DNA from: UBA1941 sp046329555
GTDB taxonomy: Bacteria > Bacteroidota > Bacteroidia > Chitinophagales > LD1
Assembly: GCA_046329555.1 (NCBI GenBank)
Contig: JAXLUK010000001.1
Span: forward strand, 124,001-188,000
Direction: 5' to 3'
DNA: 64,000 nucleotides
In this document: piece after piece, positions 34,629 through 42,157 of the stretch
How positions within the stretch are numbered: the first letter of the stretch is position 1
Layout of the letters: every line of letters starts with the position of its first letter
Position numbers and translations under genes: made by a program
The notes under the pieces: generated by a model
The model's input: only the letters and a program-made list of their open reading frames with translations
What the model was told of the DNA's origin: nothing
The model's database searches: none

Positions 34629-37106
34629 TTATTTTTTTGCTACGGCATCGGTGGCTGCAAAACGACTGAAATCAATGCCGCCCTTAATCTTGTTAGGCAG
34701 CAAAGCCGCGGTAATCACTTCGTCCATGGTTTGCACAAAGTGGAATTTCAACCCTTTGATGAATGCCTTCTCCACTTCCTCCACATGTTTGCGGTTTTTA
34801 TCGCTCATGATAATCTCGCGGATGCCGGCGCGTTTGGCCGCCAGAATTTTCTCTTTAATGCCGCCTACGGGCATCACTTTGCCGCGCAAGGTAATTTCGC
34901 CTGTCATGGCCAGAAACGGCTTCACCCGGCGCTGCGTAAACAGCGAGGCCAGCGAGGTCAATATCGTAATGCCGGCACTGGGCCCGTCTTTCGGCACCGC
35001 ACCCTCAGGGAAATGCAAATGCACATTCACTTTTGAAAAAATATCGGCATCAATACCAAAGGCTTCGGCATTAGCTTTTAGGAAGGTCATTGCCGTTGTG
35101 GCCGACTCCTTCATCACATCGCCCAGGTTTCCGGTAAGCGTCAGCGCGCCTGTGCCTTTGCTTAGTGTGCTTTCAATAAACAGAATATCGCCACCTACCG
35201 AAGTCCACGCCAGGCCAACCGCCACACCCGGAATATTTTCTTCAGTGTAAATGCTTTTGTCGAATTTTTCAGGGCCCAGCATGTCACGTACGGCTTCAAC
35301 AGTCAGTTGTTTTTCATACGGCTCATCGGTGGCCACCTTCTTCGCAACCTTGCGCATCACGCTGGCCAGTGTACGGTCTAACTCGCGCACCCCTGATTCG
35401 CGGGTATATTCTTCTATCACCGTCTCTACCACCTTTTCAGGCATCGTAACATCTTTCGGTTTCAACCCGTGATTAGCAATTTGTTTGGGCACCAGATGTT
35501 TTTTGGCAATCTGCGTTTTCTCTTCTATGCTATAGCCTTCCAGCGGAATAATTTCCATACGGTCGCGCAGGGCAGGCTGAATGGTATTGAGCGTATTGGC
35601 CGTGGCGATGAAGAGAATTTTTGACAGGTCGTATTCCAGTTCCAGATAGTTATCGTAGAAGGTGCTGTTTTGTTCAGGGTCCAGCACTTCCAACAAGGCG
35701 CTGGAAGGATCGCCCTTGTAATCGGCACCCACTTTATCGATTTCATCCAGAATCATGACCGGATTAGAGCTTTGCGCTTTTTTGAGCGACTGAATAATGC
35801 GGCCGGGCATAGCGCCAATGTAAGTTTTACGGTGACCGCGTATTTCGGCTTCATCGTGCAGACCGCCCAGCGCCACGCGCACATATTTGCGGTTTAGCGC
35901 CTTGGCTATGCTTTGTCCGAGTGATGTTTTGCCCACACCCGGAGGGCCAACCAAACAGAGAATGGGCGATTTCATATCGCCTTTCAGTTTCAATACGGCC
36001 AGATATTCCAGAATGCGCTCTTTCACTTTTTCGATGCCGTAATGATCTTTATCTAAAACCTGCTTTGATTTTTTCAAATCAAAGGTATCGGTAGTGTAGA
36101 TGCCCCAGGGCAAATCCAGCACCAGTTCGATATAATTCATGACCACGCTGTATTCGGCTGCCGCCGGATTCATACGTGTGAGTTTTTCCAATTCTTTTTC
36201 AACGGTCTCTTTGGCGTTTTGCGGCAGTTTCAGCTTGGCAGCTTTATCGCGCAGGCGCTGTACATCACGGTCGGGAGAATTTTGTCCTAATTCATCCTGA
36301 ATGGCCTTCAGTTGTTGGTTGAGGAAGTATTCACGTTGTTGTTTATCGATATCCAGACGGGCTTTATTCTGGATTTGATTTTTCATTTCCAGCAGTTGTA
36401 ATTCCTGATTCAGGTGTTGCAGCACCAATTGCACACGCTCCTGCATATCGCCAATTTCCAGCAATTCCTGCTTGCGTTTCATTTCCACGTTAAGATTGGA
36501 AGAAATGAAATGCACCAGCGTAACCGGATTGGAAATATTTTTGATCATGATGGCCGCTTCAGAAGGAATTTGCGGATTGATCTTGATGATATTGGTGGCC
36601 AGATCTTTGATGGTGCTGATGGTGGCTTCAAACTGTTTATCGCCTACCGGATGGTGGTCGGTTAGCACTTCGATGCGCGCCTTGATGTAAGGCTCGCTGG
36701 CCAGCAGTTCTTTTATCTCAAAGCGATTGCGCCCCTGGATGATAGCGGTACTGCTGCCATCCGGCATTTTGATCATGCGCAGAATTTGCGCCACTGTGCC
36801 AATTTTGTAGACGTCGGCATATTCCGGTTCTTCCACATTGCCATCAATTTGCCCCACCACACCAATGAGTTTATTGCCCTTGTGGGCTTCTTTCACGGCC
36901 GTGATGGATTTATCGCGACTAATGGTGATGGGCAGCACTACGCCCGGAAACAGCACCGTATTGCGCAGGGGCAGGATAGCCAATTCATTGGGAATTTCCG
37001 GCTTTTTTCGGTCGCTGTCGTCTTCGTCATCTGCCAAAATGGGCAGAAACTCCATATCTTCTTCCGCACCGGAAAAATGGTACGGATCTTCACTAAAATG
37101 TGTCAT
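34629..37106 (-). CDS. lon: ATP-dependent Lon protease
   Basis: An 825-residue LonA cytosolic protease. The N-terminal substrate domain (LAILPLRNTVLFPGVVLPITISRDKS) occupies residues ~40-240, followed by a coiled coil. The AAA+ module has Walker A GPPGVGKTS and Walker B PVMILDEIDKVG. The protease domain has the Ser710/Lys753 dyad in PKDGPSAGITI and GGIKEKILAAKRAG. An N-terminal acidic leader (EDPYHFSGAEEDMEFLPILADDEDD) is typical for Bacteroidota. It removes misfolded and regulatory proteins. Confidence 0.97.
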   Translation of the reverse strand: MTHFSEDPYHFSGAEEDMEFLPILADDEDDSDRKKPEIPNELAILPLRNTVLFPGVVLPITISRDKSITAVKEAHKGNKLIGVVGQIDGNVEEPEYADVYKIGTVAQILRMIKMPDGSSTAIIQGRNRFEIKELLASEPYIKARIEVLTDHHPVGDKQFEATISTIKDLATNIIKINPQIPSEAAIMIKNISNPVTLVHFISSNLNVEMKRKQELLEIGDMQERVQLVLQHLNQELQLLEMKNQIQNKARLDIDKQQREYFLNQQLKAIQDELGQNSPDRDVQRLRDKAAKLKLPQNAKETVEKELEKLTRMNPAAAEYSVVMNYIELVLDLPWGIYTTDTFDLKKSKQVLDKDHYGIEKVKERILEYLAVLKLKGDMKSPILCLVGPPGVGKTSLGQSIAKALNRKYVRVALGGLHDEAEIRGHRKTYIGAMPGRIIQSLKKAQSSNPVMILDEIDKVGADYKGDPSSALLEVLDPEQNSTFYDNYLELEYDLSKILFIATANTLNTIQPALRDRMEIIPLEGYSIEEKTQIAKKHLVPKQIANHGLKPKDVTMPEKVVETVIEEYTRESGVRELDRTLASVMRKVAKKVATDEPYEKQLTVEAVRDMLGPEKFDKSIYTEENIPGVAVGLAWTSVGGDILFIESTLSKGTGALTLTGNLGDVMKESATTAMTFLKANAEAFGIDADIFSKVNVHLHFPEGAVPKDGPSAGITILTSLASLFTQRRVKPFLAMTGEITLRGKVMPVGGIKEKILAAKRAGIREIIMSDKNRKHVEEVEKAFIKGLKFHFVQTMDEVITAALLPNKIKGGIDFSRFAATDAVAKK

Positions 37107-37165
37107 ACTAATTACGTGATAAAACCCAGCCAGAAGGCCAGGCTGATTAGTTTAGGGTGAGCGAT

Positions 37166-37483
37166 TTACAGGTGTTTCTGGATGGTAGCTTCGAGGGTAG
37201 CTTTAGGCACTGCGCCTACTACTTTATCCACTACTTGTCCGCCTTTAATGAACAGGATAGTAGGAATGCTGCGCACCTGAAACTGCATAGAAACGTTTGG
37301 ATTAGAATCAACATCCAGCTTGCCGATATTGGCTTTTCCTTCGTATTGGGTAGCCAGTTGGTCAATCATCGGTCCAATTGCTTTACAAGGTCCGCACCAT
37401 TCTGCCCAAAAATCAACTACGGTTAGTTTGTCTGACTGAAGAACATCGGATGAGAAATTTGCATCTGTGAATTTTGCTGCCAT
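37166..37483 (-). CDS. trxA: Thioredoxin
   Basis: A 105-residue cytosolic disulfide reductase with WCGPCK active site (Cys30, Cys33), DVDSNPNVSMQFQVRSIPT with the cis-proline, and a normal C-terminus. It probably serves general reduction of cytosolic targets together with a thioredoxin reductase encoded elsewhere. It lies 59 nt upstream of lon on the same strand and could be co-transcribed, a plausible pairing for stress response. Confidence 0.95.
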   Translation of the reverse strand: MAAKFTDANFSSDVLQSDKLTVVDFWAEWCGPCKAIGPMIDQLATQYEGKANIGKLDVDSNPNVSMQFQVRSIPTILFIKGGQVVDKVVGAVPKATLEATIQKHL

Positions 37484-37538
37484 TGCGTATTTGTTTTGAT
37501 ATTGTTTTAAAAGTTTGGAAAAGATGGCAATTACCCTG

Positions 37539-38150
37539 CTAGGGTTTAGAAACTGCCATCTTTTCCTGAATTATGGAAAACATTTCATAGGGATTGTCAA
37601 CCGAGTGGCTATTAATCAGCCAATCCGGCAGAGACCCTCCGGGGTCAGAGCTATACTCATTCATCACCTCTACCCCATTCGCTCGCGGGGTAATTTTCCA
37701 TTTTCCCACCATTTGGGTAACCCGAACCACGCCATTTTCTTCTTTGATGTATTTGGGTTCACAGGTGCTGGTGATGGTGGTAGTGCCGTTCGCTTCGCGG
37801 GTAATTTTCATACGTGAAACACAATCGCGGTCGGCCACCGGCCAAGGCAAGTCGTAGCAGATATACACTAAAAATTCATTTGGGTTAATATGAGCCACAA
37901 TGCGGGCGCTTTTACAACGGGGCAACCATTTCGGGTATTGGTTCACATCGGTAATCAGGCGTATTACTTCATCGGCTGTAGCGTGAATGGTCATTACTGC
38001 CCTGGAGTCTTTTAACTTACTCCAGCTACTTTTTCGGGTAAAGACTTTGATCCCCTTTTTTTCCCGTTGCAGCAGCCAATCATCTACCTGAAACGGCATC
38101 CGGAAAGAACAGAGCAATAAGAAAAAGAGGATTGCGGAGCCGTATTTCAC
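37539..38150 (-). CDS. START-domain (Bet v 1-like) exported protein, 203 aa
   Basis: A cleavable signal peptide (MKYGSAILFFLLLCSFRMPF) is followed by a START/SRPBCC fold: VFTRKSSWSKLKDSRAVMTIHATADEVIRLITDVNQYPKWLP, then VYICYDLPWPVADRDCVSRMKI and a terminal amphipathic helix. This family binds hydrophobic ligands; the ligand here is unknown. The start is a GTG; the nearby ATG at 38154 is out of frame. Confidence 0.82.
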   Translation of the reverse strand: MKYGSAILFFLLLCSFRMPFQVDDWLLQREKKGIKVFTRKSSWSKLKDSRAVMTIHATADEVIRLITDVNQYPKWLPRCKSARIVAHINPNEFLVYICYDLPWPVADRDCVSRMKITREANGTTTITSTCEPKYIKEENGVVRVTQMVGKWKITPRANGVEVMNEYSSDPGGSLPDWLINSHSVDNPYEMFSIIQEKMAVSKP

Positions 38151-38185
38151 CCATCGAAGTTAAGGGAATTCAGCGCAATTTACAA

Positions 38186-39163
38186 TCAGGAAAGGCGCTG
38201 TTTAAGGGCGTCTAATTGTTGTTTGGAACCCATAGCGATGAGTTTATTGCCTGGTTCAATCAGCGAGGATGCCTGCGGATTCAGTTCGTATCCAGCGTTT
38301 CGCTTAAGACCCAGCACTGTTGCACCGGTTAATGCAGGAGCCACGTCAGCCAGTGTAGCGCGCTTGTTTACCGGTAGTTCTGTTATGGAGAATGCGCTGG
38401 TATTTTCGCTGCTCATCACGTCTAAAAACTCCTTTACATCGGGGCTGATTAATAGCGAGGCCATGTGAGAGCCGCCAATCTTATCGGGCATAATCACATT
38501 ATTGGCGCCGGCGGTTTTCAGTTTCATTTGACTGGTATCTTTTGAGGCCCGGCTAATAATGTTGATAGAGGGATTGAGTGCGCGGGCCGTTAAAACGATG
38601 AACACATTTTCCGCGTCATCGGGCAAGGTACAGATCAGCGCCGCGGCGCGTGTAATACCTGCTTGTAGCAGCACGTCATCTACCCGCGCATCGGCATGCA
38701 GGAACAACGGCACTTCAGGATGATGCTCGGTAGTTGCGCTGTTTTCAATTACCACTACCTGGAAGCCGGCGCGTAAAATTCGTTGAGCCGCCTCAGATCC
38801 ATTTCGGCCATAACCGCAAATGATGACATGCCCATTGAGACTATCGATAACCTGTTGCATTTTATACTTTTTGAAATTCTTAAAGAAATCGCCGTCCATT
38901 ACATAAGTAGTAACCGTACTCACTACGTAACCCAGTGCGGCGAAATTGGAAAGGATAAGAAAGATTGTGAACAAGCGCCCCGGATTGGAAAGGGGGTGTA
39001 CTTCCATAAAACCGACACTGGCCACGGTAATCACACACATATAGAAGGCATCCATCCAAGAGTAGCCTTCCAGTACCACATAGCCAAGTGTACCAGTGAG
39101 CAACAGCAACGCAAATGCTCCTAGCGCCACATAAATCCGAAAGAAGGGATTGGCTGTTTTCAC
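38186..39163 (-). CDS. Two-helix potassium channel with RCK (TrkA-N) domain
   Basis: Two transmembrane helices (residues ~10-30 and 65-95) flank a pore loop and are followed by an RCK domain with its Rossmann motif (HVIICGYGRNGSEAAQRIL) and a TrkA-C domain (LADVAPALTGATVLGLKRNAGYEL). The filter is ITVASVGFMEV rather than the canonical TVGYGD, so K+ selectivity is uncertain. The RCK part should gate the pore on binding nucleotide or ions. The start is a GTG. It stands upstream of the START-domain gene (35 nt). Confidence 0.85.
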   Translation of the reverse strand: MKTANPFFRIYVALGAFALLLLTGTLGYVVLEGYSWMDAFYMCVITVASVGFMEVHPLSNPGRLFTIFLILSNFAALGYVVSTVTTYVMDGDFFKNFKKYKMQQVIDSLNGHVIICGYGRNGSEAAQRILRAGFQVVVIENSATTEHHPEVPLFLHADARVDDVLLQAGITRAAALICTLPDDAENVFIVLTARALNPSINIISRASKDTSQMKLKTAGANNVIMPDKIGGSHMASLLISPDVKEFLDVMSSENTSAFSITELPVNKRATLADVAPALTGATVLGLKRNAGYELNPQASSLIEPGNKLIAMGSKQQLDALKQRLS

Positions 39164-39218
39164 GAGGGGAATTTAGGAGTTTCTGGGAAGTAATCAGATG
39201 CCAATGTTTTGAGCATCA

Positions 39219-39872
39219 TTATACATTGTAATAATGATTGGCGATAGCGAATACCACCAACCCTGCCACATTTTTAGCACCTGTTTTCCTGATTAATTCA
39301 TTGCGGATAGATTCTACCGTGCGGGTACTGCGAAAGGTGCGCTCTCCTATTTCGGCACTGGTTAAACCGTCGCAAACCAATTTCAAAACTTCCACTTCTG
39401 AGTCGGTGAGTTGCCCCCCCAAATCAGAAAAAACTGGTCGCAGTTGCTTTCCCTTCAAAACACGCGACAACATCGCTTTACTCACTTTATCATTGAAATA
39501 AAATCCTGTTTCATCCACGCTATTGAGTGCAATTTCAATTTCATCAGGTTCAGCGTTCTTATGAAGATATCCCGACGCACCGCTTTCAATAGCTGTCAGA
39601 ATGTGGCTGTCAGACTCATACATGGATACAACAATTACCTTCACTCTGGCATACTTCTTTTTCATAACAGCCAGAACATCGTATCCGTTTTTTTGGGGCA
39701 TGTTAATATCAAGTAGAACCATATCCGGACGTTCGACCTGAAGTAATCTCAGCAACTCTTCTCCATCATTAGCTTCGCCTAAAATCTCTACACCGTTTAT
39801 TCCCTTTAGAATTGTTATTAAGCCGGCACGGAAAAGTCGATGATCATCTGCTACCAAAAGTTTTATGGACAT
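39219..39872 (-). CDS. NarL/LuxR-family response regulator, 217 aa
   Basis: The receiver domain shows KLLVADDHRLFRAGLITIL, Asp in MVLLDINMPQKNGYD, and Thr/Ser-Lys in VVSMYESD and GYLHKNAEPDE. It is joined to a LuxR-type helix-turn-helix (LTDSEVEVLKLVCDGLTSAEIGERTFRSTRTVESIR). It lies directly after the kinase gene (2 nt gap, TGATTATG), which supports the ATG at 39872 over the upstream TTG. It is the last gene of the signalling operon beginning at 41533 and the best candidate to bind the repeated motif upstream of it. Confidence 0.93.
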   Translation of the reverse strand: MSIKLLVADDHRLFRAGLITILKGINGVEILGEANDGEELLRLLQVERPDMVLLDINMPQKNGYDVLAVMKKKYARVKVIVVSMYESDSHILTAIESGASGYLHKNAEPDEIEIALNSVDETGFYFNDKVSKAMLSRVLKGKQLRPVFSDLGGQLTDSEVEVLKLVCDGLTSAEIGERTFRSTRTVESIRNELIRKTGAKNVAGLVVFAIANHYYNV

Positions 39873-39874
39873 AA

Positions 39875-40615
39875 TCAATACTTTGTTTTCAATTGGATGG
39901 TTGTTCCACTACCAGGAGATGATTGTAAATCAAAGTGAATATCTGCCAGAGCCGCCCGGCTTGACATGCTTTTTACACCCAATCCATTGGCATGTGCCTT
40001 GCCGTCAAAACCCTTACCATTGTCGGTAATAGTGACGGTGCAGCCTTCTTGATCAACATTAAAATTTACGGTGATGCTGGTTGCCTGCGCATGCTTAATG
40101 GTATTATGAATTCCTTCCTGGGCAATGCGGTAAATAGCCAGTTCCGTATTTCCCGGTAATCTTCGTTGGTAATTACCTGTTGCAGCATATTCGCAATTTA
40201 CCTGCTTCATTTCGTTGATTCGGAAAGTGAGTTCCCTTAGCGCTTCTAGAATACCAAATTGTTGCAGGTTTGATGGCATCAGGTTGTGTGAAATTCTTCG
40301 CTGATCCTGATATATCTTTTCTAAAAGCTCATTCAACTGAGCGCATTGTTCAGCCGCCTGCTGCGGTAAATTTGAGCTATGCGCTATTTGCCTTACCATC
40401 TGCTTGGCAGCGATAACTTCCACGCCCAATCCATCGTGAATTTCCTGAGCGATACGCGACTGCTCCTGTTCCTGTCCGCTTATTACGGCCCGATTTAGGT
40501 CGCGTTCCTGCTGTAACAAATTTCTTTGCTGCCTTAGCAATATCATGATAAAACCGACTGCCAGAGCCAAAACTACGAGCGAGAAAACCACGACGAATCC
40601 GATGATGGGAGACAT
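39875..40615 (-). CDS. NarL-type sensor histidine kinase (HisKA_3), 246 aa
   Basis: One N-terminal membrane helix (IGFVVVFSLVVLALAVGFIMILL) is followed by the HisKA_3 histidine in SRIAQEIHDGLGVEVIAAKQMV and a HATPase domain (ELAIYRIAQEGIHNTIKHA; NGKGFDGKAHANGLGVKSM). There is no extracellular sensor domain, so signal detection is probably done by the polytopic protein encoded just upstream, whose gene overlaps this one by 43 nt. The partner regulator follows at once. Confidence 0.92.
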   Translation of the reverse strand: MSPIIGFVVVFSLVVLALAVGFIMILLRQQRNLLQQERDLNRAVISGQEQEQSRIAQEIHDGLGVEVIAAKQMVRQIAHSSNLPQQAAEQCAQLNELLEKIYQDQRRISHNLMPSNLQQFGILEALRELTFRINEMKQVNCEYAATGNYQRRLPGNTELAIYRIAQEGIHNTIKHAQATSITVNFNVDQEGCTVTITDNGKGFDGKAHANGLGVKSMSSRAALADIHFDLQSSPGSGTTIQLKTKY

Positions 40616-41253
40616 AGAATTGCTTTGGTAAACATAAAATTACAAATCATTGTAGAAATAGGATGTACTAAAGACCAGACCAGATTTTGGATTTGGTCGT
40701 TACCTCTAACAAACAAAACGATGGTTGTACGAACAATAACATCAGGTATAGAAAAACACAAAACTGCACAACATATCCAAAAGGTGGCCAATGAAACCGA
40801 CGGATTTCGCAAGACCTTGTTAGTCATCATCACCAAGGCGTAGAGGCTTATACACATCACTATAAATGACTCGAACGACGACTGTCCATCAAGTTCGAAA
40901 AACGAAGTATTACGCATGATACCCGGGTATAAGCCTATTACCACCACTGCGCCTACTAAGCCTAGTTGTAACCATTTCGGTGTAAAACCAGGTATTTCTG
41001 CATTCAGAATCTGGAACAAAATAGCCAAATCCAGAACCGGAACCCAAAACGCAATTCCAAAATTGTGTATCCCCAGGAAGGCGGTTGTCAAGAGCAACAT
41101 TTCCGCCGAGATTAAGAAGAAAGCGTAGAAGGCAATTGGCAAACTGCTTCTTGCCTTATCCGGATACAAACAACATGCTGCGAAAGGAATAATACTCGTC
41201 AAAGACGAGCCATAAATAAAGAAATTTTGTAAGCTACGAGGGATTAAGGTCAT
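40573..41253 (-). CDS. Polytopic membrane protein, putative signal-input partner, 226 aa
   Basis: About seven hydrophobic helices with short loops (for example FYAFFLISAEMLLLTTAFLGIHNFG, LDLAILFQILNAEI, LVGAVVVIGLYPGIM, FWICCAVLCFSIPDVI). No known family is recognised. Operon position and overlap (20 nt with the 99-aa gene, 43 nt with the kinase gene) point to coupled translation with the two-component pair, so a sensor role is inferred. Confidence 0.7.
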   Translation of the reverse strand: MTLIPRSLQNFFIYGSSLTSIIPFAACCLYPDKARSSLPIAFYAFFLISAEMLLLTTAFLGIHNFGIAFWVPVLDLAILFQILNAEIPGFTPKWLQLGLVGAVVVIGLYPGIMRNTSFFELDGQSSFESFIVMCISLYALVMMTNKVLRNPSVSLATFWICCAVLCFSIPDVIVRTTIVLFVRGNDQIQNLVWSLVHPISTMICNFMFTKAILCLPSSDSSWFSRS

Positions 41254-41533
41254 TTGGAGTACTACAGTTTATAGGGCAGCTCGCACCGTTATCAATAATG
41301 CAATCCAGCATATCGTCTCCATTGTTGTCAATGCCTACTATAACTGCGGTATGTTGATTACTTTCATCCAGGCCAAAATAGATTCGCATTCCAGTGCAGC
41401 CATCTTGTATTAAAATGTCATTGATCAGGGACTTATCAAAGCATACCGCTCTTACGTCAGTAGAGAAGGCGTTTCGGTAATTAGATGTCAATTTAGCACC
41501 TGTTTCCAAAGTAATAATACTTCCATTAGCCAT
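41234..41533 (-). CDS. Conserved Bacteroidota protein of unknown function, 99 aa
   Basis: The frame is longer (to 41638), but the ATG at 41533 starting MANGSIITLETGAKLTSNYRN is preferred, since this opening recurs in a family I know from many Bacteroidota genomes. The remainder contains AVCFDKSLINDILIQDGCTGMRIYFGLD, VIVGIDNNGDDMLD and a Cys pair in GASCPINCSTPNDL. The function is unknown. It heads the signalling operon. Soluble, no signal peptide. Confidence 0.75.
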   Translation of the reverse strand: MANGSIITLETGAKLTSNYRNAFSTDVRAVCFDKSLINDILIQDGCTGMRIYFGLDESNQHTAVIVGIDNNGDDMLDCIIDNGASCPINCSTPNDLNPS

Positions 41534-41563
41534 ATTGTTAGTTTTAAGTTTCGATAAATCTAA

Positions 41564-41574
41564 GTAGAAATACG
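41564..41574 (-). promoter_or_regulatory. Isolated copy of the CGTATTTCTAC motif
   Basis: GTAGAAATACG on the plus strand (CGTATTTCTAC on the minus strand), about 30 nt upstream of the 99-aa gene start. It is identical to four more copies at 41672-41749. Confidence 0.65.
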
Positions 41575-41671
41575 AAACCATAAAAACTTGGTTCGAGTGC
41601 CAATACCCTGATTCAATGGTAAAATGAAGTGATATCAAGGGACAGGGCTAAATGCATGTCGCGCCACTTAC

Positions 41672-41749
41672 CGTATTTCTACCAAAACTTACCGTATTTC
41701 TACGAACAAATATTTATAGTAGAAATACGGTAAATCATGTATTTCTACG
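41672..41749. promoter_or_regulatory. Array of CGTATTTCTAC operator-like repeats
   Basis: Four copies lie here: 41672-41682 and 41693-41703 in direct orientation with 21-nt spacing, an inverted copy at 41719-41729, and a direct copy at 41739-41749 (its first base differs: TGTATTTCTAC). The second and third extend to a perfect 15-bp inverted repeat (41689-41703 with 41719-41733, 15-nt loop). Spacings near 20-21 and 26 nt suit a dimeric DNA-binding protein on one helix face. They lie upstream of the NarL/LuxR operon, whose regulator is the natural candidate. I infer an operator; a palindrome-bearing terminator is less likely. Confidence 0.65.
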
Positions 41750-42157
41750 CTTTTTTCATGTTACAGCCGCATTTAATAAAAGGCCTCAAATACTTGATTT
41801 TCAATATATTGAAACCAGAAGACTGCATACTCTTAGTAGGGCACACCGAATATTAGGTGTTGTATTTAGTTATGCCGGTGATAGTTTTGTTTACGTCAAC
41901 CAAATGCCATGGCTTCGGTAAGACCTTTTCACAGTATAAAACAACCCGTTCATCATCGCTACAGTGAATGTGTTGAAGGTATGCTGGTTAGCAAGGGTGA
42001 TTTGCGGCCGGGCACCGGAGCAAAGCCGCTGTGCCGGCTGTGCTCAAAAATTGATAGCGTCCTGAATCGAAACGAGACCTTTCACTTGCCAAAAGATACC
42101 CACGTACTCCATGATGCCGTATGATAACTCATACGGCAATGGAGTGGTGAGTACAGC
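41750..42157. other. Non-coding, no gene recognised
   Basis: Overlapping short frames cross this 400-nt interval, but none has a family signature or fitting start. An imperfect hairpin around 42110-42140 (CATGATGCCGTATGATAACTC and ACGGCAATGG) precedes the convergent TonB receptor gene and may be its terminator. Confidence 0.4.

Noticed and set aside
34513..35250. 245-codon plus-strand frame opposite the end of lon
   Set aside because: It is antisense to a certain lon gene and its composition follows from lon's codon pattern.
41564..41749. CRISPR array
   Set aside because: The repeated word is only 11 bp, in both orientations, with unequal spacing.
41652..41921. 89-codon frame across the motif array
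   Set aside because: Its first 30 codons are made of the regulatory repeats and nothing in the translation is recognisable.
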